This document shows positions 56,950 to 64,000 of a DNA stretch of 64,000 bases, piece by piece. The notes beneath the pieces are model-generated. The model was not told the origin of the DNA and made no database searches. It worked only from the letters and a program-made list of their open reading frames with translations. The position numbers and the translations under genes are program-made. The number at the start of each line of letters is the position of its first letter. Within the stretch, counting starts at the first letter, position 1. This DNA is from Natrinema salinisoli (GTDB lineage: Archaea; Halobacteriota; Halobacteria; Halobacteriales; Natrialbaceae): NCBI RefSeq assembly GCF_020405205.1, contig NZ_CP084469.1:2294001-2358000 (forward strand), in the 5' to 3' direction.

Positions 56950-58176
56950 ATGACTTCGATACCCGTCTCGGAGATCCTCGTCGGGGTGTATCTCGGCCTC
57001 CTCGCGGGCATATTTCCGGCGTTCATCGCGTTCTCCATCGGCTTCGGGTTCAAATACTTTACAAACGTCACGGTCCCCGGGCTCGGGGTCGTCGTCCTCG
57101 GCGCCGGGTTAGCCGGCATCTCCGGGGGGCTAATGGGGTTGATGGATCCCGCGTTGGCCGAGAGTTGGACCGGCATCGTCGCCGTGCTGGTCGTCCTGAT
57201 GGCGTGTCTCTGGGCGCACAGCCAGGGCGACAAGCTCGGAACGGCGACGCCGCGGAAACTCACGCTCAAGTCGCTCCGCGAGAGCAAACTCTCGACGGAC
57301 CTGGCCGAACGGGTGGATTCGTACGGTCAGATCCGCATCCGCCCGGTCGGGGACGTCCACGACATCGAGGGCTACCCGCTCCTTCCGGACGACCTGCGCG
57401 AGGAGATCTACACCGGGTCGTGGCGGTTCCCGGCCGACCTCCCGCTCGCGGAGCTGGAAGCCCGCCTCGAGGAGCGGCTGATCACCGACTACGAACTAGC
57501 CGACGTCTCCGTCACGATCGATCGGAAGGGACGAGCCCAGATCGCCGCCGCGCCGAGTGCGGCCGGCCTCTCGCGTCGCGTTCCGGCCGGGAAACGGGCC
57601 GTCTCGATTCGGACGCTCCTCCCGACCGGTATCGCACGCGGGGACATCGTAACGATCGAGCTGCCGGACGGCGACGTTACCGGCCCGGTCGTGGGTGCGC
57701 ACACGGTCGGCGTCGAAGAGTCGAACGAACCGGCAGAAGACGAGGAAGGCGACGAGATACCCGCCGACGTTGACGCGCCAGCACCGACGTTGAAAGCACC
57801 CACAACGACGGGCGGAGAGGGGCGGGTGACGGTGGCGTTACCCTTCGACGAGGCGCGGCGCGTCATCGCGACCGAATTCGCCAAGATCACCGTCCACTCG
57901 CGGGGCAAACAGCGGGAGTACGAAGCCATCGGCGTGCTCAAACAGGACGGAAACAGGTTCCGAAAGGTGACGGTCGGTGAGGGGAGCTCGCTCGTCGGCG
58001 ACACAATCGGCGCGGCGCGGATCCGGGATAACTACGGCGTCGCCGTCCTGGCGATTCGACGCCTCTCGGAGCGCATCGTCGCGCCGCGCGGCGTGACCGA
58101 ACTGAACGCCGGCGACTCGTTGATCGTCGTCGGGAAGCGCGCCCAACTCGAGGCGTTCGAGGAGGTGGCGGCGTGA
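56950..58176 (+). CDS. Membrane protein with C-terminal TrkA-C domain
   Basis: 408 aa. Three N-terminal TM segments (about 9-30, 42-62 and 72-90), a middle cytoplasmic domain, and a C-terminal RCK/TrkA-C domain (VTVGEGSSLVGDTIGAARIR through LNAGDSLIVVGKRAQLEAF). No pore motif (TVGYG) is seen, so it is unlikely to be a classical K+ channel. It overlaps the next gene by 4 nt (GTGA), and the two probably form one complex. Confidence 0.75.
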   Translation: MTSIPVSEILVGVYLGLLAGIFPAFIAFSIGFGFKYFTNVTVPGLGVVVLGAGLAGISGGLMGLMDPALAESWTGIVAVLVVLMACLWAHSQGDKLGTATPRKLTLKSLRESKLSTDLAERVDSYGQIRIRPVGDVHDIEGYPLLPDDLREEIYTGSWRFPADLPLAELEARLEERLITDYELADVSVTIDRKGRAQIAAAPSAAGLSRRVPAGKRAVSIRTLLPTGIARGDIVTIELPDGDVTGPVVGAHTVGVEESNEPAEDEEGDEIPADVDAPAPTLKAPTTTGGEGRVTVALPFDEARRVIATEFAKITVHSRGKQREYEAIGVLKQDGNRFRKVTVGEGSSLVGDTIGAARIRDNYGVAVLAIRRLSERIVAPRGVTELNAGDSLIVVGKRAQLEAFEEVAA

Positions 58177-59414
58177 GCCTCGCCGCGTCGCTGTTCGGGC
58201 ATCCGGTCGTCGAAGCGGTCGTTCACATCGGCGGGCTGGCGCTTCTCGCGGGCGTCGTGACGGCGATTTCGGCCTTCGTCTATCGCGTCAGAGCGCGGAC
58301 GCAGTTCCCGGAAGGACCGACGCTAATTCTCGGGCTGGGAGCCGTCGCGATCTACCTCAACACGCGGCTCATCTTCATCCAGTTCATCGGCAACACCGGG
58401 GACGCACTGACGGTCAGCGAGGCGCTGCTCAACATTTCCGTGTTCGTCACGGCCGGGATCGCATCATACGGGGGTCGGTACGCCGGCGACAGCATCGGCA
58501 CGTCGAAACGGCTCAACTGGGGGATGTTCCAGCCGGATTTCAACCCGATCGTCCGTGCCGTCGGCCGCTTTATCACCGTGACGCTCCCCGAGGAGATCGA
58601 CGACATCGACGGCTACGATCCCGTCCGGGACGAGACGAAGCGAGCGATCGCGGGAGAGACGCTCGAGTTTCCGCGAGGACTGACGGTCGGGGACCTGCAA
58701 TCGCAGCTTACGGCTCGACTCAAGGAGGACCACGACGTCGGCTACGTCGACGTGGACCTCGCTGCCGACGGCACCGTCGAGTTCCTCGCGGTGGGACAGC
58801 GCGCCGCCGGCATCGGGCCGACGCTCCCGCCGAACTCCGCGGCGGTCGCCGTTCGAGCGGATCCGCCGTTCAGTGCGACGGCCGGCGACACCGTCCAGCT
58901 CTGGCGGACCGATAGCGACGGGGCGCAAGCGCGTCTCGGGACTGCCGAGCTCCGGGCGAGCGTCGACGACGTGACGACGGTCGCCACCGACGAGGCGGTC
59001 GCGAAAAAAGTCGATCCGGCCGTCGATTACCGCCTGATGACGCTGGCGGCGGATTCACACGCCGATCGGGAGTTCGCGGCGATGCTTCGCCGCGGGGACG
59101 AGACGATGAGCGTATTCGACGTCTCCGCCGAGAGCGTGCTCGTCGGCGTCTCCGTCGCTGCCCTCGACGCCACGATCATCGCGATTCGATCGTCCGGCGG
59201 CGACGTGGACACGATTCCGAAGCGCGACCGGATCATCCAGGCGGGCGAGCAGCTGTTTGCGATCGGCCGCCCGGAAACCCTCCGGAAGTTGGACGCGGCG
59301 AGCGGCGTCCAGTCGGTCGCCGAGAGCGAGACGCCGCCGGCCGCCGGCAGCGCTATCGACTGGGAGTCCGATACCACCACGGATCGGGACGCGCTGACCT
59401 ACGACGGGGAGTAG
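58173..59414 (+). CDS. Paired membrane TrkA-C protein
   Basis: 413 aa with a GTG start overlapping the previous stop. Three N-terminal TM segments (about 14-34, 48-70 and 75-98) and a C-terminal TrkA-C-like domain (FDVSAESVLVGVSVAALDATII through IIQAGEQLFAIGRPETLRK). The overall layout matches the upstream protein, so the two likely arose by duplication and act together. TrkA-C domains bind ligands such as nucleotides or cations; the ligand is unknown. Confidence 0.7.
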   Translation: MSLAASLFGHPVVEAVVHIGGLALLAGVVTAISAFVYRVRARTQFPEGPTLILGLGAVAIYLNTRLIFIQFIGNTGDALTVSEALLNISVFVTAGIASYGGRYAGDSIGTSKRLNWGMFQPDFNPIVRAVGRFITVTLPEEIDDIDGYDPVRDETKRAIAGETLEFPRGLTVGDLQSQLTARLKEDHDVGYVDVDLAADGTVEFLAVGQRAAGIGPTLPPNSAAVAVRADPPFSATAGDTVQLWRTDSDGAQARLGTAELRASVDDVTTVATDEAVAKKVDPAVDYRLMTLAADSHADREFAAMLRRGDETMSVFDVSAESVLVGVSVAALDATIIAIRSSGGDVDTIPKRDRIIQAGEQLFAIGRPETLRKLDAASGVQSVAESETPPAAGSAIDWESDTTTDRDALTYDGE

Positions 59415-59478
59415 ATCACAGTTCGTTCGAGACGATCTGAGGTGAGTCGATCGCGCTTCGCGACTGCCCGCGACGATC

Positions 59479-60633
59479 CTACTGTTCTGAAGGGGCGATC
59501 CACTCCCCGTTCGCGTAGTTCTCGGCCGAGAGCGATTCGACCGAAAACGCGTCCATCGAAACGGTCGTGGTCGCGTTCGTCGAATTCGAGCGGTTTCCGT
59601 CGCCGGTATCGGTGCTGTTGCCGTCGCCATCGCCGGAGTCGGGAGCCCCGACCGTTCGCTCGAGGATCGTCCCCCCGTCGCCGACCGCGACGTCGTACGC
59701 CGATCCGCTCGCGACGCCCGACAGTTTCGATTCGAGATCGGTTTCGTAGGACTTCCACTGGCCCGCCGACTGCCGCTCGTAGATCGCACCGCCGTCACCG
59801 GCCGCCAGCCCGCCCTCGCCGTCGCGGTCGACGGCGCGGATGGCCCGTCGGTTGTCGTCGACGACGTGGGGCGTCCAGCGAAAGCCGTCGTAGCGGTAGA
59901 TGATCCCGGAGCCGGCCGCGACGTTAACGTCTCGCTCGCCCTGGCTCGCGAGATCGAAGAACGCGCCGCCGGCGAAGCCGATGCCGATCTGGTCCCACGT
60001 CTCCCCGCCGTCGGCCGTCTCGCCGACGAACTGGCTCGTCGTGGAGACGTGCCCCGCCTCGCGATCGTAGAAATCGATGCCGGGGATCGTCGACCCCCCG
60101 CCGGGTTTGACGACCTCGTTGTACTGCATCGCACCGCTGTCCTGGCGGACCCCGGCGAGGAGTTCGCCGGAACCGTTGACGAAGTAGACGCGCTCGTTCT
60201 CGCCGGCCGATCCGCGGACCGCGCAGTCCTCCCAGGTGCTCGTCTTGCCGCCCGGCGCGGAGTAGTTGGTCAGCGTTCGCGTTTCGACGTCGTACTCGCC
60301 GATGACGCCGCTCCCGCCGACGAACCAGACCGCTCTGCCGTCGTCGGTGGCATCGATTCCGGTCAGGCGACGACTCCGGGCCTGCGGGCCGTAGTCGACG
60401 ACTTTCTGCCAGTCGCCCCCGACTCGAGCGACGACGTTGCCGTTCGCACCGGCCGCGAACGGCCCGGCGGCGGTGTCGACCGCGTCGTTGAGCGACTTTC
60501 CGGTCGGCGACTCGACCTGTTGCCACTCGGTGTCGTTCGATTGTGCAGTCGCCGCCGAACCGACCGTGAGGACGCCGGCAGCAGTCGATGCGGTCGCGAG
60601 CCGAAGGACGTCGCGTCGGGTTCGTTGAGTCAT
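59479..60633 (-). CDS. Tat-exported beta-propeller protein
   Basis: 384 aa from MTQRTRRDVLRLATASTAAG at 60633, a Tat signal (RRDVLRL). Several repeats of BNR/YCF48-like type are visible (VWFVGGSGVIGEYDVETRTL, VYFVNGSGELLAGVRQ, IYRYDGFRWTPHVVDDNR, GGAIYERQSAGQWKSYETD). An S/T/N-rich linker and a polar C-terminal tail follow. It is a cell-surface or secreted protein; the substrate is unknown. Single gene. Confidence 0.75.
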   Translation of the reverse strand: MTQRTRRDVLRLATASTAAGVLTVGSAATAQSNDTEWQQVESPTGKSLNDAVDTAAGPFAAGANGNVVARVGGDWQKVVDYGPQARSRRLTGIDATDDGRAVWFVGGSGVIGEYDVETRTLTNYSAPGGKTSTWEDCAVRGSAGENERVYFVNGSGELLAGVRQDSGAMQYNEVVKPGGGSTIPGIDFYDREAGHVSTTSQFVGETADGGETWDQIGIGFAGGAFFDLASQGERDVNVAAGSGIIYRYDGFRWTPHVVDDNRRAIRAVDRDGEGGLAAGDGGAIYERQSAGQWKSYETDLESKLSGVASGSAYDVAVGDGGTILERTVGAPDSGDGDGNSTDTGDGNRSNSTNATTTVSMDAFSVESLSAENYANGEWIAPSEQ

Positions 60634-60831
60634 GGGTACTCGACAGCCGGGGTACCGCTCGAGCGAATAAAAGCCCATAAGATATTGTAGTCGGATATAG
60701 CGTCTAATTTGGATAGTTCAGCCGTCTCGTACGCCTTCTAGCAGTCCACTGCTGAGGATGTCTTTCGATGAACAGCGAACGTGTCAACATCGATGCAGAG
60801 GGTCTACACGCTCCGCTACCGTGTATCGACT

Positions 60832-61632
60832 ATGGAACTGAATCACGTGCGCCGAGGTTCTGGAGAGCCGTTACTCCTCGTTCACGGACTGGGCGGCAGC
60901 TGGCGGACGTGGCGACCCGTACTCGAGTCGCTGGCCGCCGAGCGAGAGGTGATCGCCGTGGACCTGCCCGGTCACGGTGGAACGCCGCCGTCATCCGGCG
61001 AGGCGTCTGTCGACAGCCTGGCCGACGACGTCGCCTCGTTTCTGACGGCGAACGATCTCGAAGAGGTCGACGTCGTCGGGAACTCGATGGGCGGGCGGCT
61101 CGTGCTCGAGCTCGCACGGCGGGGCGACGTCGGTGCGACCGTGGCGCTCGATCCCGGCGGGTTCTGGAAAGGGTGGGAGCGGTACTTCTTCTACGCGACG
61201 CTCGCCCCGTCGATCCGCCTCGTTCGCCTGCTCCAGCCCGTGATGGGGCGGCTCATGAGTAGCGCCGTCGGTCGCACGCTGCTCCTGGCCCAGCTCTCCG
61301 CGCGTCCCTGGGACCTGCCCGCTGACGTCGCGCTCGAGGAGATGCGAACCTTCGCGGACTCGCCGTCGTTCGACGAACTGCTGCGTCGATTGGCCTTCGG
61401 TCCCGGTCAGGAGGGCACGGATTCCACTCCGGGGCCGGTCGTGCTCGGCTGGGGCCGCAAGGATCGAGTTACCCTCCCACGGCAGGCGAAACGCGCCGTA
61501 GAACGGTTCCCCGATGCGAGATTGTACTGGTTCGAGGACGCCGGACACTACCCACACTGGGACGCTCCCGAGGAGGCGACGCAGTTGATACTCGCGTGTA
61601 CCGGCGAAACGGCGGAAGCGGTTCAAAAATAG
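60832..61632 (+). CDS. Alpha/beta hydrolase
   Basis: 266 aa from MELNHVRRGSGEPLLLVHG. An upstream ATG would add 17 residues without support. The oxyanion HG appears in LLVHGLGGSW, the nucleophile elbow is GNSMGGRL (Ser), the acid Asp may lie in WGRKDRV, and the catalytic His is in GHYPHWDAPEE. It is an esterase/lipase-type fold; the substrate is unknown. Confidence 0.88.
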   Translation: MELNHVRRGSGEPLLLVHGLGGSWRTWRPVLESLAAEREVIAVDLPGHGGTPPSSGEASVDSLADDVASFLTANDLEEVDVVGNSMGGRLVLELARRGDVGATVALDPGGFWKGWERYFFYATLAPSIRLVRLLQPVMGRLMSSAVGRTLLLAQLSARPWDLPADVALEEMRTFADSPSFDELLRRLAFGPGQEGTDSTPGPVVLGWGRKDRVTLPRQAKRAVERFPDARLYWFEDAGHYPHWDAPEEATQLILACTGETAEAVQK

Positions 61633-61941
61633 GGCGATCCGGTCTTGTTGAAACTCTTGCTGGCAAATATAACGGATGAATAGTCCGAGACAGGATGGAT
61701 TCCCTTCCGAAGTCACGCCTCCTCCGGGCGATTATTCGAGATTCTGAGAGGAATGTGCGGCTGAATACAGAGGATGAGTTTAGCACAGCGACTCCATTTA
61801 TTTCGCGCCGAATTAGGTGTACTTTCTGCTCAGTAGACCCGCTTACTGAGCGGCTGCCACAAGCTGTCTCGCACTTAATCAAAAACCGGAGTGGTGTGAA
61901 AATCTGTAGTGTTAATCCGTATTCGAGACGTCAATTCTACT
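61633..61941. other. Intergenic stretch with an IS relic
   Basis: 309 bp that hold the N-terminal relic of an IS5-family transposase near 61695 and the promoter region of the mini zinc-ribbon gene. More AT-rich than its surroundings. No intact gene. Confidence 0.45.
61695..61763 (+). pseudogene. N-terminal remnant of an IS5-family transposase
   Basis: The first codons read MDSLPKSRLLR, closely like the N-terminus of haloarchaeal IS5-type transposases (MDALPKSRLLR-type). The next residues (AIIRDSERNVRL) no longer match and the frame has no transposase domain. It is a fragment of a lost insertion. Confidence 0.5.
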
Positions 61942-62130
61942 ATGCCCAACGGAGAGAGTGAACGAACAATCGCTGCATGTCACACCTGCGATTCCGTTTA
62001 TGCGGCTCGAAAATGGAGCGACGGGACAATTCAACCGATCGGGAGGCCTGGCTGTCAATGTGGATCAACACAGTTTCGAACAATCAAAAATACGGGTACT
62101 CCCGTCATCTCAGAGGAGAAAATCAAATGA
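61942..62130 (+). CDS. 62-aa zinc-ribbon protein, family A copy 2
   Basis: 62 aa from MPNGESERTIAACH at 61942. CHTC and CQCG flank SVYAARKWSDGTIQPIG, the same pattern as the 59-aa protein at 10886-11065 in the element. The two agree at roughly half of about 40 aligned positions. It lies next to an IS5 relic, so mobile DNA may have brought it here. Function unknown. Confidence 0.6.
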   Translation: MPNGESERTIAACHTCDSVYAARKWSDGTIQPIGRPGCQCGSTQFRTIKNTGTPVISEEKIK

Positions 62131-62397
62131 TCGCTATTGATTAAATCTGAGTACCGTCTGAATCCACCTGCTGTGTTCCACATGCCGTTCTTGATACGGA
62201 CTCAGTAGGTTACAATCCGTATCGGTATATCCTTCACCTGTACCGGGCGATCACTACCCTTCGTATATCGGTTCCCAGTCTGTACCACATTCGCGCACTC
62301 TATTCAGCACAGGGTCCGAAACATATCCACGCGTGAAGGTTTCAACAGAGCCGACGATCCGCAATCGAGGAAATCGATCTCGATCCGACGCCGCGAT

Positions 62398-64000
62398 CTA
62401 CTCGGACGTGCCCCACTCGGCGGCGTGCTTCGGGCGAGAGGAGATCGATTGGACCTCGAGTTCCCCGTCGAAGCTATCGAGGGCTTCGACGTAGGCCTCG
62501 GCGCTGGCGACGGTCGACAGGTAGGGAATCTCCTCCTCGACGGCCATCTCGAGGCTGTCGCGGTCGCGGCTGACGACGAAGTCGACCTCGTTCTCGCGGA
62601 TCGCCTGCGGGACGTCGTCGAACTCGGCGACCTCGAAGTGGTTCTCGAAGCCGTCGACGTCGAGGTCGACCACGGCGGTGCCCTCGCTGACGGCGTTGTC
62701 GGCGGCCTGCTGGGCCTTCCAGTAGGCCGTGCCGAACTCGCTGGCCGTGCCCATGACCTCGCCCGTGGACTTCATCTCCGGGCCGAGGCGCGGGTCCGAG
62801 CCCGGCAGGCGATCGAACGGCAGGACGACCTCCTTGATCGAGGTGTGTTCGGGGATCTGCTCGTCGGTCTCGAGGCTCGCGAGGGTCTCGCCGGCCATGA
62901 CCTTCGCGGCGAGCTTGGCGATCGGAACGCCCGTCGCCTTGGAGACGAACGGGACGGTACGCGAGGAGCGGGGGTTCGCCTCGAGCACGTACACTTCGCC
63001 GTCGCGAACGGCCAGCTGGACGTTCAGCAGGCCCTTGGTCTTCAGCGCCGACGCGATGTCTTCCGTGACCTCGCGGACGCGCTCGAGCGTGTCCTCGTCG
63101 AGCGAGCGCGGCGGGATCATGCAGGCCGAGTCGCCGGAGTGGACGCCCGCGCTCTCGACGTGTTCCATGATACCGCCGATGAGCACCGTGCGGCCGTCGG
63201 AGACCGCGTCGACGTCGAGTTCGACCGCGTCCTCGAGGAAGTCGTCCACGAGGATCGGTTTGTCTGGGGCGACGCGGACCGCTTCCTCGATGTAGGTCTG
63301 CAGTTCCTCGTCGTTGTAGACGACGTCCATCGCGCGGCCGCCCAGCACGTAGGAGGGGCGGACGAGGACGGGGTAGCCGATGTCGTGGGCGAGCTCGAGG
63401 GCTTCCTCCTCGGAGAAGGCGGTGCCGCCCTCCGGTTGGGCGATACCCAGCTCGTCCATAAGGGCGTTGAAGCGGTCACGGTCCTCGGCGAGGTCCATCG
63501 CCTCGACGGACGTGCCCATGACCTCGCAGTCGAGGCCGCGGCGTTTGAGTTCGTCTTCGAGCGGTTCGCCGATGTTGACGGAGGTCTGGCCGCCGAACTG
63601 GACCATCACGCCGTCGGCACCGGTCGCCTCGGCGACGTCGGCGACCTCCTCCGCGGTGATGGGCTCGAAGAAGAGTCCGTCGGAGGTGTCGTAGTCCGTC
63701 GAGACAGTCTCGGGGTTGTTGTTCACGACGTAGGCGTCGATGCCGAGGTCGCGCAGCGCGCGGACCGCGTGGACCGAACAGTAGTCGAACTCGACGCCCT
63801 GCCCGATGCGGATCGGGCCGCCGCCGACGACGATCACGCTCTCGATGTCGCGGTCGACCTCGAGTTCGCCCGCGGCGGCGTCGCCCAGCAGCGGGCCGGA
63901 CTCGAACTCGGACTTGCGCGAGGAGTAGTAGTACGGCGTCTCGGCCTCGAACTCGCCCGCACAGGTGTCGACCTGCTTGTAGGTGCGGCCGGGAACGTCC
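62398..64000 (-). CDS. carB: Carbamoyl-phosphate synthase large subunit, C-terminal part
   Basis: The frame is open to the right edge, so only about 534 C-terminal residues are in the window. GGGPIRIGQGVEFDYCSVHA, EPLEDELKRRGLDCEVMGTS, GYPVLVRPSYVLGGRAMDVV, and GGIMEHVESAGVHSGDSACM are the core of the second ATP-grasp half. The end (KAQQAADNAVSEGTAVVDL to the stop) is the allosteric domain. It makes carbamoyl phosphate for pyrimidines and arginine. The start lies beyond base 64000. Confidence 0.95.
   Translation of the reverse strand, partial: DVPGRTYKQVDTCAGEFEAETPYYYSSRKSEFESGPLLGDAAAGELEVDRDIESVIVVGGGPIRIGQGVEFDYCSVHAVRALRDLGIDAYVVNNNPETVSTDYDTSDGLFFEPITAEEVADVAEATGADGVMVQFGGQTSVNIGEPLEDELKRRGLDCEVMGTSVEAMDLAEDRDRFNALMDELGIAQPEGGTAFSEEEALELAHDIGYPVLVRPSYVLGGRAMDVVYNDEELQTYIEEAVRVAPDKPILVDDFLEDAVELDVDAVSDGRTVLIGGIMEHVESAGVHSGDSACMIPPRSLDEDTLERVREVTEDIASALKTKGLLNVQLAVRDGEVYVLEANPRSSRTVPFVSKATGVPIAKLAAKVMAGETLASLETDEQIPEHTSIKEVVLPFDRLPGSDPRLGPEMKSTGEVMGTASEFGTAYWKAQQAADNAVSEGTAVVDLDVDGFENHFEVAEFDDVPQAIRENEVDFVVSRDRDSLEMAVEEEIPYLSTVASAEAYVEALDSFDGELEVQSISSRPKHAAEWGTSE

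Noticed and set aside
61695-61961. 88-codon plus-strand frame as a full gene
   Set aside because: Only its first 11 residues resemble a transposase; the rest has no pattern and overlaps the zinc-ribbon start.

Overview
The window is haloarchaeal DNA. Its genes encode acidic proteins rich in Asp and Glu, most regions are GC-rich with CTCGAG and CGACGA-type codon runs, and promoters have TATA boxes 20-30 nt before near-leaderless starts. Marker genes agree: EF-1alpha next to ribosomal protein S10, a FolC-FolP fusion, HalOD1 domains, Tat-dependent lipoproteins and an archaeal-type CoaD. A member of the Natrialbales (Natrinema/Haloterrigena-like) is a reasonable guess, but the species cannot be fixed from this window.

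Bases 1 to about 11,960 look like the right part of an integrated element ending at the 3' end of a tRNA-Ala(CGC) gene. The left part, 1-4770, is one tightly coupled plus-strand operon laid out like the structural block of pleolipoviruses: a large C-terminally anchored surface protein, a small secreted/anchored protein, a two-TM protein of about 270 aa, a VP8-like P-loop ATPase, then small genes including a PD-(D/E)XK nuclease. The surface protein is unusual in being a beta-propeller. Next come small regulators (HalOD1, a DUF7344-like HTH, a DUF7692-like protein). An AT-rich three-gene minus-strand cassette follows (C39-like cysteine peptidase, winged-helix-like protein, multi-TM protein); it matches no system I know and is the best candidate for something new. 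A palindrome-rich non-coding stretch, a large replication-type protein and a series of mini zinc-ribbon proteins lead to the tRNA. No integrase is visible, and the other end of the element is left of the window.

From 12,143 rightwards the window is chromosomal. 12-27 kb holds rhomboid protease, S10, EF-1alpha, homoserine dehydrogenase with its ACT partner, a NifU-type scaffold, an LVIVD propeller, a ROK sugar kinase, universal stress proteins, an SDR with a relic of a duplicated 3' end, a divergent HTH/small-protein pair, CoaD, a ZIP transporter and a geranylgeranyl-reductase-type flavoprotein. A complete-looking IS200/IS605 element (27.0-28.7 kb) carries TnpA and a TnpB that lacks the expected RuvC-II glutamate.

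28.7-43 kb holds copper nitrite reductase NirK, a class V aminotransferase, an R2-like ferritin-fold protein, UvrA, a truncated PIN protein, several unknown membrane proteins, a CBS protein and an MFS transporter. 43.2-50.3 kb is a three-gene overlapping operon resembling AddAB/RecBCD, with one intact helicase-nuclease and two partners that appear catalytically degenerate. 50.4-64 kb holds folCP, a cupin, a divergent ABC-2 ATPase/permease pair, two coupled TrkA-C membrane proteins, a Tat-exported propeller, an alpha/beta hydrolase, an IS5-type relic, a second copy of the mini zinc-ribbon family seen in the element, and the C-terminal part of carB, which runs off the right edge.
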